DNA of 64,000 nucleotides from FEN-1250 sp039918615 (GCA_039918615.1 JBDSHG010000024.1:12622-76621), one strand, 5' to 3'. Counted from the stretch's first letter, positions 1-8,555 are shown. Numbers and translations are program-made. The notes: generated from the sequence alone by a model not told the origin.

Positions 1-162
1 CACTCCGTCGGGCATTTTCGTGGGCGCGTTTCCGAGCATGCCAACGGTCGCGGGGCTCAGCGCGAGTCCCGTGAGCAGATCGCTCGTCAGCGTTTTTCCT
101 TGTGCCGATGCGCTCGTCGACGCCAGAGCGACCATCGCCAGCAGTTTGCAGATGTTTTTCAT
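1..162 (-). CDS. Secreted protein of unknown function, 3' end cut by window edge
   Basis: An open frame of 54 codons runs from an ATG at 162 off the left edge of the window. It opens with a typical signal peptide: MKNICK, a hydrophobic stretch LLAMVALAS, then a likely cleavage after A-S-A-Q. A GGCGAGAAG purine-rich stretch lies just upstream of the ATG. The visible mature part is rich in T, L and P and shows no recognisable domain. Only the first 54 residues are visible, so no function can be given. Confidence 0.6.
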   Translation of the reverse strand, partial: MKNICKLLAMVALASTSASAQGKTLTSDLLTGLALSPATVGMLGNAPTKMPDGV

Positions 163-297
163 CTTCTCGCCTTTCGCCGCAGTGTGAGCACGCGGTGTCG
201 GTACGAGAGCAAATCTCTTCGATACACGTTACTTCAGTGTTATCGCGCCGTTTGTTGGGCTAGGCCTTCGCTGGTTTCGCGCAAATCTCCTGCGCAA

Positions 298-879
298 CTA
301 CGAAACGCTATCCGCCACCGCCACACTCCGATCATCCGTCAACACCCGCCTCGCCCCTCGCCACCGCTTTACTCCGGCGACCTTTGGATTCATCAGATCC
401 GTCTCGATCACCTCGTGCGCCTTCGTGCTCGCGTGGACGATCCGCCCATTTCCCACGTAGATCCCGATGTGCGACACGGCGCCCTTCGTACCGCGACCGA
501 AAGTCACAAGATCGCCGGGGAGCAGTTGCGACGTGTCCGCAGGCACCTCGACGCCCGCGAAGGCCTGCTTCGCAGCAGTGCGCGGAACCACAATGTGAAG
601 CGCGGCAACAATATAGCGAACCAGACCGCTGCAGTCGAAACCCCGCGCTGGCGTCTCACCACCGTGCACGTACTTCCTGCCAACCTGCGCCCGTGCAAGC
701 GATACCAGGCTGTCCCGGAGCGTCATCGCCGAGGCGCTGAAGGCCGCAAACGGCTTCGGGGCGCCGAGCGCCTTCGCGTCGTACGCCGGTGCCTCGCGCG
801 CGCCATCCTGCGCCCACGCCGCCACCGGCACGACGAGCAGCGCACAGCCCACGGCCACGAGCCGGAGCGTGCGAGTCAT
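298..879 (-). CDS. NlpC/P60 (C40) family peptidoglycan endopeptidase, secreted
   Basis: This is a 193-residue secreted cysteine peptidase of the NlpC/P60 family, which usually cuts D-Glu-meso-DAP bonds in peptidoglycan stem peptides. The catalytic cysteine lies in FDCSGLVRY near residue 85, and the catalytic histidine in SHIGIYVGNGRIVHAS near residue 130. The N-terminus is a signal peptide (MTRTLRLVAVGCALLVV... cleaved after AWAQ). I chose the ATG at 879 because it starts that signal peptide directly; an upstream in-frame start at 924 would add 15 residues before it. No SH3 or other binding domain is visible, so cell-wall targeting is not explained. It lies downstream of the FNT gene on the same strand with a gap of about 125 bases. 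Confidence 0.9.
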   Translation of the reverse strand: MTRTLRLVAVGCALLVVPVAAWAQDGAREAPAYDAKALGAPKPFAAFSASAMTLRDSLVSLARAQVGRKYVHGGETPARGFDCSGLVRYIVAALHIVVPRTAAKQAFAGVEVPADTSQLLPGDLVTFGRGTKGAVSHIGIYVGNGRIVHASTKAHEVIETDLMNPKVAGVKRWRGARRVLTDDRSVAVADSVS

Positions 880-1005
880 CCAAAGGGCACCACGTGAATG
901 GAAGAGCACGCTAGAGTCATTCATACGAGAACACGACGAGCCGCCCCGAGGCGCAGCAACGCTGCAAATCGAGTGGCAAAATGTGCCGGTGAAGCTTCGA
1001 AAATG

Positions 1006-1872
1006 CTAACGCTTCCGCCTGGTTCGGGCAACCAAGGCCGTCGACACCTGTCCGTGATTGAGCATCGCCACGAAAGTGACTCCGCCGACGATATTCCCCA
1101 TCACGGCGGGCAGAATGCACATCCCTGCCGCCGCCCACGTTGCGTGGCCACTCGCCGCCACGAAAAAGACCTCGACGCTCCCGGCGATCGAGTGGCGGAA
1201 GTTGAGCGCCGCGATCGGCGCCGTCGTCAGCCAGATCAGAAAGATTTGCGCCCCGGTGTGCGAAGTCGCCGCCACCAGCCATGCCGTCAGCGCGATCAGC
1301 CACCCCGCGAAGATCGCAAGGTAGAAGTGTTCCCCGAAGCTCCCATTGAAAAGCGTCCCACCGAGGGCGAGCATGCTCTCCCGCACGGCCGGTGTCACCA
1401 CCGCGGTGTTGGCGAAGAGCGCCCCGAAGGCCGCCGATCCCGCCATGTTCCCCCCGAGGACGATCGCCCACAGCCGGAGCATCTTCGCCACCGTCTCCCG
1501 CGACGGATGCGCCAGCACCGGGATCACGGGCTCCAGCGTGTTCTCGGTGAACAGCTGGCTGCGCCCGATGATCACGAGGATGAAGCCCATCGGATAGACC
1601 GCCGCGGCTATCGCCTGGCGGTATTCCGGCGCCACGAGCGTCGCCGCATACGCGCCACCCACGAAGCTCCATCCGATCGTGAGCCCGGCCGTGACCGCGG
1701 ACCACAGGAGATCCCACGCCGGGCGGCTCATCTCCTCCTTCGCCGCCTGCAGCACGTTGTCGTGAATCTCCTGAGCCGACAGACGCGTACCGACTTCGGG
1801 TCCGACGGGGGCATTCGACGCGACGCCAGCCACTCCGCCGCGGCGGGGAGAGCGATTTTCCGTGGTCACCAT
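1006..1872 (-). CDS. Formate/nitrite transporter (FNT) family membrane protein, YfdC-like
   Basis: A 288-residue inner-membrane protein with about six hydrophobic segments and a cytoplasmic N-terminal extension of roughly 60 residues (SAQEIHDNVLQAAKEEMSRP region). The extension and the overall pattern, including GRSQLFTENTL after the second helix and LGGNMAGSAAFGALF, match the FNT superfamily, which forms pentameric channels for small monovalent anions such as formate, nitrite or hydrosulfide. The long N-terminus points to the YfdC-type subgroup, whose substrate is not established. The start ATG gives the usual family length. It is transcribed away from the small zinc-ribbon protein at 1991. 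Confidence 0.85.
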   Translation of the reverse strand: MVTTENRSPRRGGVAGVASNAPVGPEVGTRLSAQEIHDNVLQAAKEEMSRPAWDLLWSAVTAGLTIGWSFVGGAYAATLVAPEYRQAIAAAVYPMGFILVIIGRSQLFTENTLEPVIPVLAHPSRETVAKMLRLWAIVLGGNMAGSAAFGALFANTAVVTPAVRESMLALGGTLFNGSFGEHFYLAIFAGWLIALTAWLVAATSHTGAQIFLIWLTTAPIAALNFRHSIAGSVEVFFVAASGHATWAAAGMCILPAVMGNIVGGVTFVAMLNHGQVSTALVARTRRKR

Positions 1873-1953
1873 GCATCCCGTGCAAGAGAAGTGAATCGAC
1901 GAAGCACCACGGAAGAGTCATGCCCCGCTCGGCCGCCGCGCCCTGCGAATAAC

Positions 1954-1982
1954 TTGCGGCCCAGTCCGTATGACCGTAGTCT
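1954..1982 (+). promoter_or_regulatory. Possible sigma-70-like promoter
   Basis: TTGCGG and TAGTCT are separated by 17 bases just before the ATG at 1991. Each hexamer matches the consensus at about four of six positions. If used, transcription would begin nearly at the start codon, giving an almost leaderless mRNA. This is a weak call. Confidence 0.25.
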
Positions 1983-1990
1983 AGAGCACA

Positions 1991-2254
1991 ATGATCGAGA
2001 TACTCCTCGAGGGCCTCCTGTTCGTCGCCTCCATCGCGACGATCGCGGCCCTCGTTTTTTACGTCACACGAAAGTCCACATCGCTCGGCCTTCGCGCGCA
2101 ACAGAACGAGAATCGGCTCTCGATCGAGCGCGAGGCGGAGCTGGTCTGTCCGATCCACGGCGAGCACACCGAAGAGCAGCTCGTGCGCCTCGAGAGCGGC
2201 GAGCGCATCTGCCCCGAATGCTTTCGAGAAGCCATGAAAGGAATCGTCGACTAA
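1991..2254 (+). CDS. Small membrane-anchored protein with zinc-ribbon-like Cys pairs
   Basis: This 87-residue protein has one N-terminal membrane segment (residues 4-25, LLEGLLFVASIATIAALVFYV) followed by a short hydrophilic part. That part carries CPIHGEH near residue 53 and CPECF near residue 74, two metal-ligand pairs spaced like a small zinc ribbon. The ribbon would face the cytoplasm if the N-terminus is outside. Its function is unknown. It sits 22 bases before the SPFH-domain gene and is probably co-transcribed with it, which suggests a link to membrane organisation, but this is only context. Confidence 0.65.
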   Translation: MIEILLEGLLFVASIATIAALVFYVTRKSTSLGLRAQQNENRLSIEREAELVCPIHGEHTEEQLVRLESGERICPECFREAMKGIVD

Positions 2255-2276
2255 CGCACCTCCCGGAGCTCACGAC

Positions 2277-3161
2277 ATGGACACCGATCGGCCCCGCCTT
2301 CCCGCCTCACTGCGCCTGGTCTTCATCGGACTCGGCGTCCTCGCCCTGCTCATCCTCGCGATGACCAGCACGACGTACGTGAACCCCGGCCACGTCGGCA
2401 TCATCATCCACCGCACCGGCGGCGGGGTCGACGCCACGCCGTATGGTCCCGGACTCCACATGCGCAACCCGCTCACGACGGGCGTCCAGGAGTATCCCAC
2501 CTTCATGCAGACTCTCGTCCTCACGAAAGCCGGCACCGAGGGCTCTTCGAACAACGACGAGATCAACGTCAACAGCGTCGAAGGACAGCCGCTCTCGCTC
2601 GACGTCTCGATGTCGTTCGAGCTCGATCCGCGCATGGTGCCCGCGCTCTACTCGACCTTCCGCTCGGACGTCATGACGATCGAGCACACCTACGTGAAGC
2701 AGGCGATCCGGCAGGCGCTGCAGGAGATCGTCGGCAACGAGGCGATCGCCGACATCATCGGCCCGAAGAAGGCCGAGGTCACGGGGCGCGTCGAAAAGCT
2801 CATCGCATCGCGTCTCAGCCAGTACGGCATCGTCGTGAAGCAGTTCACGATCAACGAGCTCCGCGCACCGCCGGCGGTCATCGAAGCGATCAACCAGAAG
2901 AACGTGATGCAGCAGCAGTCGCTCACGGCCGAGAATGAGCTGCAGAAGAACAAGTTCCAGGCGCAGGGCGATTCGATCAAAGGAGCGGGCCGCGCGAAGG
3001 CGATTCTAGCCGAGGCCGAGGCGCAGGCGAAGGCGAACATTCTCCTCGCGCAGAGCATCACGGCGACGCTCGTCTCGTACGAGATGGCCAAGCGCTGGGA
3101 CGGCAAGATGCCGCAGGTAACGGGCGGGGCCACGCCCTTGATCCAGATGCCGAAGCCGTAG
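2277..3161 (+). CDS. SPFH/band 7 (prohibitin-like) membrane protein
   Basis: A 294-residue protein with one N-terminal transmembrane helix (about residues 14-31) and then a band 7 domain that starts at TYVNPGHVGIIIHR. The middle has the expected beta-rich core (QPLSLDVSMSFELDP) and the back half is a long charged coiled-coil (residues 205-260, ENELQKNKFQAQGDSIKGAG and alanine/glutamate-rich repeats). Proteins of this family oligomerise into ring-shaped membrane microdomain scaffolds and often modulate proteases such as FtsH. Length and order fit prohibitins rather than HflC/HflK. Likely co-transcribed with the small protein upstream. Confidence 0.87.
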   Translation: MDTDRPRLPASLRLVFIGLGVLALLILAMTSTTYVNPGHVGIIIHRTGGGVDATPYGPGLHMRNPLTTGVQEYPTFMQTLVLTKAGTEGSSNNDEINVNSVEGQPLSLDVSMSFELDPRMVPALYSTFRSDVMTIEHTYVKQAIRQALQEIVGNEAIADIIGPKKAEVTGRVEKLIASRLSQYGIVVKQFTINELRAPPAVIEAINQKNVMQQQSLTAENELQKNKFQAQGDSIKGAGRAKAILAEAEAQAKANILLAQSITATLVSYEMAKRWDGKMPQVTGGATPLIQMPKP

Positions 3162-3194
3162 CTCCGGGGAACGAATCATGCGAAAGCCCGTCGC

Positions 3195-4709
3195 ATGGCA
3201 CCGGCGCATCGCTCACGCGACGCCGCTCGAAAGGTATTGGTCGAGCGGTTCGGGCATGAAGATTTTCAGGAAGGACAGTGGGAGTCGATCGAGGCGCTGC
3301 TCGCGGGCCGCGACGCTCTCGTCGTCATGCCTACCGGCAGCGGCAAGTCGCTCGTCTACCAGCTTCCCGCGCTGATGCTTCCGGGGCTGACGGTGATCGT
3401 GAGCCCGCTCATCGCACTGATGAAAGACCAGCAGGACAAGCTCGCCTCGCACGGCGTGGATGCGCTCGCGATGCACTCGCATCTGTCTACGTCCGAAGCG
3501 CGCGACACGCAGCAGAAGATGGAAGATGGAACGGGCGAGATTCTCTATCTCACCCCTGAGCGCTTCAAGGACCGCGACTTCTTCGAACGGCTGCTCACTC
3601 GCAAGGTGAGTCTCTTCGTCATCGATGAGGCGCATTGCGTGAGCCAATGGGGACACGACTTCCGCCCCGACTATCTCGTGCTTGGATCCATCGCGAAACG
3701 ACTCGGCAGCCCGCCGATCCTCGCCCTCACCGCCACCGCCACCGCCACGGTGCGCAAGGACATCGTTCGCCAGCTCGGCATGCGCGACCCGCACATCACG
3801 ATCACGGGCTTCGCGCGCCCCAACCTGCGCTTCGAGATCTCCCGCACGGTGAACCAGCAGGTGAAGGATGCAGAGCTCGAGCGCATCCTCGAGAACACGC
3901 CGGGAAGCTGCATCATCTACGTCGCCACGATCAAGGAAGCCGAGCGGCTGTACGAGGCGTTTCGCGAGAAGCATCCAGTCGGCATCTATCACGGGAAGAT
4001 GCCTGCCGCCGATCGCAAACAGATGCAGGACGCATTCATGGCCGACGAGATCGTCGCAATGATCGCGACCAACGCCTTCGGACTGGGCATCGACAAGCAC
4101 GATCTGCGCTTTATCGTCCACTATAACTTCCCAGGATCGATCGAGGCGTACTATCAGGAAGCCGGGCGCGCGGGGCGCGACGGCGAACCGGCGACGTGCA
4201 CGCTGCTCTATCGCGTCGAGGATCGCCGCATCCAGTCATATTTCCTCGGCGGCAAGTACCCCGAGGTGCAGGAGGCTGCTCGCGTCGCGCTCGTGCTCGA
4301 GACCTATCCCATGCTCGTGCCCGTCACGCTCACCGAGCTCGCGAATCGTGCGGATGTGCCTGCACGCAAGGCGCGCATCTCGCTGATCCTGCTGAAGCGT
4401 CACGGGCTCGTGCGTGAGCATCGCGGCGGAAGCTGGGAGCGACTCGCGGACCATCTTACGGCCGTCGACCTGAGCGCGGATCTGCACTCGTACGAGGAAC
4501 GGCGCGAGAGCGATCGTCGCGCGCTCGAGACGATGATCGAGTATGCGCAGACGGCGCGTTGCCGTACGCGCTTTATCCTCGAGTATTTCGGTGAGCAGGT
4601 AGAGGCGGAGTGGCGCTGCCACAACTGTGATGCGTGCGACGCGATCGACGCGTGGACGGACGCCGATCCCGCGCTGGAGCGCGGACGGCTCGCTACTCGG
4701 TCGGCGTAG
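3195..4709 (+). CDS. recQ: ATP-dependent DNA helicase RecQ
   Basis: A 504-residue superfamily 2 3'-5' DNA helicase. Visible motifs: Q-motif region FGHEDFQEGQWESIEALL, Walker A MPTGSGKSLVYQLPA (about residue 45), motif Ia SPLIALMKDQ, DEAH box FVIDEAHCVSQWGHDFRPDY, TATAT motif III, then the second RecA domain with YHGKMPAADRK, ATNAFGLGIDK and the motif VI QEAGRAGRDG. The RecQ zinc-binding site follows (C-R-T-R-F ... CHNCDAC). The protein stops shortly after the zinc site, so the HRDC domain is missing, as in short RecQ forms. Its last 17 bases overlap the 3' end of the convergent DCC gene. Confidence 0.93.
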   Translation: MAPAHRSRDAARKVLVERFGHEDFQEGQWESIEALLAGRDALVVMPTGSGKSLVYQLPALMLPGLTVIVSPLIALMKDQQDKLASHGVDALAMHSHLSTSEARDTQQKMEDGTGEILYLTPERFKDRDFFERLLTRKVSLFVIDEAHCVSQWGHDFRPDYLVLGSIAKRLGSPPILALTATATATVRKDIVRQLGMRDPHITITGFARPNLRFEISRTVNQQVKDAELERILENTPGSCIIYVATIKEAERLYEAFREKHPVGIYHGKMPAADRKQMQDAFMADEIVAMIATNAFGLGIDKHDLRFIVHYNFPGSIEAYYQEAGRAGRDGEPATCTLLYRVEDRRIQSYFLGGKYPEVQEAARVALVLETYPMLVPVTLTELANRADVPARKARISLILLKRHGLVREHRGGSWERLADHLTAVDLSADLHSYEERRESDRRALETMIEYAQTARCRTRFILEYFGEQVEAEWRCHNCDACDAIDAWTDADPALERGRLATRSA

Positions 4710-5169
4710 CGATTGGTGCGGGTGGCTCGGGCGCGGATGGCGACAGGGGCGCGATCGCGCAGTGATCGCCACATCCGAACCGATAGCGGTTCCGCGCGAA
4801 GATGCGATAGCCCTTGTCCGCGAGCAGACCGAACGACGGCAGCCCCCAGAGCCAGCCGAGCAGCCAGCCGAAGGGGAGAATTGCGAGTAGCTGTCGAGCG
4901 GCGGCGGCCCCGCTCCACGTGCGGCCGTCCGCCGCGATCACGTACATGGACTCATCCAGCGATTCGCGCGAGATCCACGGGAATCGCGTCGTCACGGTAT
5001 CGTTCTGTGAGGCGACCGCCTGGATCACGTGGCGCGAGTCCCACTTCTGCACGCGCCGCACGAGCCGGCTGCACACGTTGCACGACCCATCGTACACGAG
5101 CGTCCACGGACGGCCACCCGATTCGGGTCCCGCGCGCCTTGCGTCCGCCGTTCGCTTCGTGGTAGGCAT
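4693..5169 (-). CDS. DCC-family (DUF393) thiol-disulfide oxidoreductase-like protein
   Basis: A 158-residue protein of the DCC family, named for the N-terminal motif seen here as LVYDGSCNVCSRLVRR (D-G-x-C-x-x-C near residues 27-33). The pair of cysteines in a thioredoxin-like setting suggests redox activity, but biochemical roles are unproven. A hydrophobic hairpin (LLAILPFGWLLGWLWGLPSF) and the family's YRIFARNRYRFGCG block follow; the tail after residue 140 is proline-rich. The start ATG at 5169 is the first that precedes the domain in a sensible way; the frame remains open far upstream but antisense to the MscS gene. The gene overlaps the end of recQ tail-to-tail. Confidence 0.8.
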   Translation of the reverse strand: MPTTKRTADARRAGPESGGRPWTLVYDGSCNVCSRLVRRVQKWDSRHVIQAVASQNDTVTTRFPWISRESLDESMYVIAADGRTWSGAAAARQLLAILPFGWLLGWLWGLPSFGLLADKGYRIFARNRYRFGCGDHCAIAPLSPSAPEPPAPIATPTE

Positions 5170-5196
5170 ATCGCACCTCTCTCCACTCAAGTTACC

Positions 5197-6240
5197 GTGC
5201 AAGAGCTCCAATCGAACACCCTGACGGAATGGATCATCGCCGTGAGCACCTTCGCTGTGGTGTTCGCGCTGATTTTCCTCGTCAGAAGCTTGATCGCGCG
5301 CCGCGCGAAGAAGCGGGCCGTTCCGCCGTCGCACCTCCAGCAGCTCTTCGACCTCACCTGCAGGCGCACGCGCCCGTACTTCATCCTCATCATCGCGCTC
5401 TGGGCGGGATCGCTGGAGCTCACGCTCAATCCGCATCACGAGCACGTCTGGCATCTCGTCGTGATGGTGGGCGTGCTGCTGCAAGCGGGCATGTGGGCGG
5501 GCGGCTGGGTGCAGTTCTGGTCGGAGCGCATCTCCGACCATCGCGCGGCGGATGCGGGAACACGGATGTCGATCAACGTCGTCGCGATCGCCGTGCGAGT
5601 GCTGCTCTGGCTGATCCTGCTCCTCGTGATCCTCGCCAACCTGGGGATCAACATCACCGCGCTGGTCACGGGGCTCGGCATCGGCGGCATCGCGATCGCG
5701 CTGGCGGTGCAGAACATCCTCGGCGATCTCTTCGCCGCGCTGTCGATCGTGCTCGACAAGCCGTTCGTGGTGGGCGACGCGATCAGTGTCGGCGACGCAT
5801 CCGGAACGGTGGAGCACATCGGGCTCAAGTCGACACGACTGCGGAGCGTCACGGGTGAGCTCATCATCATCTCGAATGGCGACCTCCTCAAGAGCCGCAT
5901 CCGGAACTTTCGTGGCCAGGAGAAGCGGCTGGTCATCCTTCAATTCGGAATCGCCTACGACACGGTGCCCGAGAAGCTCTCGCGCGTACCGTTGATCATC
6001 CGCGCAGCCGTCGAGAAGGAGGAGAGCGCCAACTTCGATCGCTCCAACATCACCACCTTCGGTATCTTCGCGATCCTGACCGAGACGGTCTATTCGGTGC
6101 ATCGAGTGAGTTATGGTGAGTACATGAACACGCAGCAGCGCATCAATTTCGAGATCTACAAACAGCTGGGCGCCGAGGCGATCGAGATTGCGCATCAGGT
6201 CCCGGTGGTTACTGCGGCGCCGGGAGACGTGATCAAGTGA
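5197..6240 (+). CDS. MscS-family mechanosensitive ion channel
   Basis: About 347 residues. Four hydrophobic segments precede the MscS signature: the pore helix region LVTGLGIGGIAIALAVQNIL with its regularly spaced Gly/Ala, then DLFAALSIVLDKPFVVGDAI, the beta domain entry common to MscS and YnaI/YbdG types. The soluble beta domain follows (GTVEHIGLKSTRLRSVTGE, ISNGDLLKSRIRNF). The channel would open on membrane tension during osmotic downshock. No ATG precedes the first helix in this frame except one far upstream antisense to the DCC gene, so GTG at 5197 is my choice; its ribosome-binding site is poor. The gene is divergent from the DCC gene with only 27 bases between them. Confidence 0.88.
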   Translation: MQELQSNTLTEWIIAVSTFAVVFALIFLVRSLIARRAKKRAVPPSHLQQLFDLTCRRTRPYFILIIALWAGSLELTLNPHHEHVWHLVVMVGVLLQAGMWAGGWVQFWSERISDHRAADAGTRMSINVVAIAVRVLLWLILLLVILANLGINITALVTGLGIGGIAIALAVQNILGDLFAALSIVLDKPFVVGDAISVGDASGTVEHIGLKSTRLRSVTGELIIISNGDLLKSRIRNFRGQEKRLVILQFGIAYDTVPEKLSRVPLIIRAAVEKEESANFDRSNITTFGIFAILTETVYSVHRVSYGEYMNTQQRINFEIYKQLGAEAIEIAHQVPVVTAAPGDVIK

Positions 6241-6272
6241 TCGAGGCGTATTCCTTGCACGCGATTTCCCGC

Positions 6273-6872
6273 ATGTCGGCAAAAGTGACATCCGGCGTCA
6301 CACGTCTCGCGGTCGCGTGCATCTCGGCGCTCGTGCTCCTTGCGCCGCGCGCACACGCGCAGAGCGACGAGCACGCGCATCTCGGCATCGACCGCTTCGG
6401 CAGCTTCCTCAGCTGGGCGTGGACGGATCACGGGAAGCAGGGACACGAGTTCGGCGCGGATCTCGACATCGGCTCGATCTTCTCGCCGAAGTTCCGGCTC
6501 GCGGTAGGGCTCAACTACTTCAAGGCGGACATCGATCGGCGCGACCATCTTGGCAATCCGATCGACGGCACCTTCCACGATTTCAGCGCCCACGCGGAAG
6601 CGAGCTACGAGCTGCTGCGCATTGGCCCGTTCGGTCCGTACGTAGGCGCGGGAGTGGGCGTGCATTGGCGCGGGAGCGACATCAGCGACGACATCGATGA
6701 TACCGCACGACTCTACCGGGGCGCGGTGATCGGCGCTGACTTCTTTGGCGGGACGACGCTCGCGCTCTCGAAGTCGCGCCGGTATTCGCTCTACGCGGAG
6801 GCACGTCGCGTCCAGGCGCCGCACGTCGATCGCTCGCTCGCGCGCATCGGCATCATCATTCGCTTCCGATAG
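6273..6872 (+). CDS. Outer-membrane beta-barrel-type protein
   Basis: A protein of about 199 residues with a clear signal peptide (MSAKVTSGVTRLAVACISALVLL, cleavage after AHAQ) followed by alternating hydrophobic/polar strands such as FRLAVGLNYFKADID and YVGAGVGVHWRG, ending in the strand IGIIIRFR with a final aromatic plus Arg. That pattern is typical of small eight-strand outer-membrane barrels. No catalytic residues are recognised. A GTG at 6237 overlapping the MscS stop is an alternative start and would add 12 residues; the ATG at 6273 gives the cleaner signal peptide. Probably co-transcribed with MscS. Confidence 0.7.
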   Translation: MSAKVTSGVTRLAVACISALVLLAPRAHAQSDEHAHLGIDRFGSFLSWAWTDHGKQGHEFGADLDIGSIFSPKFRLAVGLNYFKADIDRRDHLGNPIDGTFHDFSAHAEASYELLRIGPFGPYVGAGVGVHWRGSDISDDIDDTARLYRGAVIGADFFGGTTLALSKSRRYSLYAEARRVQAPHVDRSLARIGIIIRFR

Positions 6873-6874
6873 CG

Positions 6875-7540
6875 ATGAACGCGCCGCAGAGCGATCGCGA
6901 GATCTCGTTCGCGTGTGGCGACGCGATGCTCGCCGGCGTCCTCGCGATACCGACCGGAGCGAAGGGGATGGTCGTCTTCGCGCACGGAAGCGGGAGCAAT
7001 CATCGGAGCTCGCGCAACGCAATAACGGCGCGTCAGCTGTACGACGCGGGCTTCGCGACGCTGCGTGCGGATCTGCTCACGCCTGAAGAAGCGGAGTTCA
7101 ACGAGCGCACGGGCCAGTTTCGCTTCGATGTGAAGACCCTCGCGGAGCGCGTGCTCGCGGCGTCGGCGTTCGTCGGCACGGTGCCGGAAGCGCAGATGCT
7201 CCCGCTCGCATACTTCGGTGCGAGCACGGGCGCGGCGGCGGCGCTCACCGCCTCGTGCAAGCGCCGCGATGTGTACGCGGTGGTCTCGCGTGGCGGGCGG
7301 CCGGACCTCGCGAGTGACATCCTCCCCGATGTGAAGGCCGCGACACTGCTCATCGTCGGCGGCGCCGACGTGCCGATCATTCCGCTGAACGAGGACGCAC
7401 TCAAATGCCTGGGCGGCGAGAAGGCGATCTCGATCGTCCCCGACGCGACGCATCTGTTCGCGGAGCCGGGCGCGCTGGAGATCGTCGGCAGCCTCACGGT
7501 GGACTGGCTGACGCGCTATCTCCCGAAGTCGAGCGGGTAG
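6875..7540 (+). CDS. Alpha/beta hydrolase (dienelactone hydrolase-like)
   Basis: A 221-residue soluble hydrolase. The oxyanion strand MVVFAHGSGSNHRSSRN lies near residue 32, the nucleophile elbow G-A-S-T-G-A near residue 114, an acid-bearing strand LLIVGGADVPI near residue 160, and the His in PDATHLFAEPGALE near residue 190. This arrangement matches the dienelactone hydrolase-like family that is often found next to, or fused with, a phosphoribosyltransferase, as here. The substrate is unknown. The gene begins two bases after the upstream stop and ends two bases before the next ATG, so it is in an operon. Confidence 0.85.
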   Translation: MNAPQSDREISFACGDAMLAGVLAIPTGAKGMVVFAHGSGSNHRSSRNAITARQLYDAGFATLRADLLTPEEAEFNERTGQFRFDVKTLAERVLAASAFVGTVPEAQMLPLAYFGASTGAAAALTASCKRRDVYAVVSRGGRPDLASDILPDVKAATLLIVGGADVPIIPLNEDALKCLGGEKAISIVPDATHLFAEPGALEIVGSLTVDWLTRYLPKSSG

Positions 7541-7542
7541 CG

Positions 7543-8193
7543 ATGCTCTTCCGCGATCGAGCGGAGGCGGGAAGGTTCCTTGCCCGCGAGCTGCTCGACG
7601 CGCTGCCCGCGCTCCGCACGGAGCCCGTGACGGTGCTCGCGATCCCGCGTGGCGGAGTCGCGGTCGCCGCGCCGGTGGCCGCGCTGCTCGGAGCGCCGCT
7701 CGATGTCTTCATCGCGCGGAAGCTCGGTGCGCCGGGGCAAGAGGAGCTCGGGATCGGCGCCGTGGCAGCGGATGGCACGCGCGTGCTCGACGACACACTG
7801 GTGCAGGTGCTCCGGGTAACGGATGCATACATCGAGAAAATCACGAGGATCGAGATCGCGGAGGCGAAGCGGCGGCTCGCGCTCTTTCGTGGCACCCGTG
7901 AGCCCGCTCCGGTGCGTGGCCGCATCGTGATCCTGGTCGATGACGGACTCGCGACGGGCGGCACCGCGCGCGCGGCGCTCACGGTGCTGCGCACCGAGGC
8001 CCCATCGCGGCTGATCTTCGCGGCGCCGGTGGCGAGCATGGATGGCGCCGAGTCGCTCACGGCGATGGGGATCGCCACCGTCTTCTGCGCGGTGCCGAAA
8101 CACTTCCACGGTGTCGGCGAATGGTACGAGGAGTTCGAGCAGATGCGCGACGAGGAGGTGCTCGCGCTGCTTGCTGAGGCGAGCCCTCGATAA
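7543..8193 (+). CDS. Phosphoribosyltransferase-domain protein
   Basis: A 216-residue type I phosphoribosyltransferase fold protein. The PRPP-binding loop is seen as VILVDDGLATGGTARAAL (about residues 127-144), with acidic pair D-D followed by the T-G-G-T loop. The N-terminal region has AIPRGGVAVAAPVAALLGAP, which is conserved in this poorly characterised group. The acceptor base or substrate is unknown. ATG at 7543 follows the hydrolase stop by two bases; a longer frame extends back into the hydrolase gene but is not needed. The pairing of this domain with an alpha/beta hydrolase is recurrent in bacteria. A strong terminator follows. Confidence 0.85.
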   Translation: MLFRDRAEAGRFLARELLDALPALRTEPVTVLAIPRGGVAVAAPVAALLGAPLDVFIARKLGAPGQEELGIGAVAADGTRVLDDTLVQVLRVTDAYIEKITRIEIAEAKRRLALFRGTREPAPVRGRIVILVDDGLATGGTARAALTVLRTEAPSRLIFAAPVASMDGAESLTAMGIATVFCAVPKHFHGVGEWYEEFEQMRDEEVLALLAEASPR

Positions 8194-8216
8194 TCCTCTG
8201 GCTCGGGCGCGCACAA

Positions 8217-8245
8217 AAAGAGGGCCCCGTCACGGGGCCCTCTTT
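8217..8245. terminator. Bidirectional intrinsic terminator
   Basis: A perfect 13-base inverted repeat (AAAGAGGGCCCCG, 3-base loop TCA, then its complement) lies between the convergent phosphoribosyltransferase and ABM-like genes. Each strand reads a GC-rich stem ending in a short T run, so it can terminate both transcripts. Confidence 0.85.
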
Positions 8246-8261
8246 CATCCAGCACTTTCTA

Positions 8262-8555
8262 TTACGAGATCGTCGAGGCAGCCACTTCGTACGTCTCGAC
8301 CGTCGGCGTGCCAACCAACACTGACTCGAGTCGCCGAAGGAGATTCGGATAGACCTCGGTCTCGTACTTCGTCGCGCTCGCCGAATCCTTCCACACGCTG
8401 ATCGCGGACGCGTGTCCGTCATGATACAGCGCCATCTCGGACTGAAAGCCATCCTGCTTCTTGAGCGTCGGGATCAACTCTTCCTTGAATAGGCGGCTGA
8501 GCTCGTCGCGCTTTCCCTGCTTGATCTGAAACTTCACGTTGCGGGCGGTCTGCAA
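8262..8555 (-). CDS. Antibiotic biosynthesis monooxygenase (ABM)-like small protein
   Basis: About 97 residues that look like a dimeric alpha+beta barrel (ABM/heme-degradation type): NVKFQIKQGKRDELSRLFKE as first strand and helix, LKKQDGFQSEMALYHDG, and SAISVWKDSASATKYETEVYP as the typical strand-helix ending. The family includes cofactor-free quinol monooxygenases, but key residues vary, so function is open. Start: a TTG at 8555 has a GGAGG eight bases upstream; ATGs at 8582 and 8594 have no visible ribosome-binding site. It is the only gene behind the strong promoter at 8669-8697. Confidence 0.65.
   Translation of the reverse strand: MQTARNVKFQIKQGKRDELSRLFKEELIPTLKKQDGFQSEMALYHDGHASAISVWKDSASATKYETEVYPNLLRRLESVLVGTPTVETYEVAASTIS

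Noticed and set aside
898..2364. Long plus-strand open frame over the FNT gene
   Set aside because: Arg/Pro-rich translation without domains, antisense to a well-supported transporter gene.
5029..5196. Upstream extension of the MscS frame
   Set aside because: Encodes Arg/Pro-rich residues antisense to the DCC gene and precedes the first helix by 55 residues; not typical of the family.
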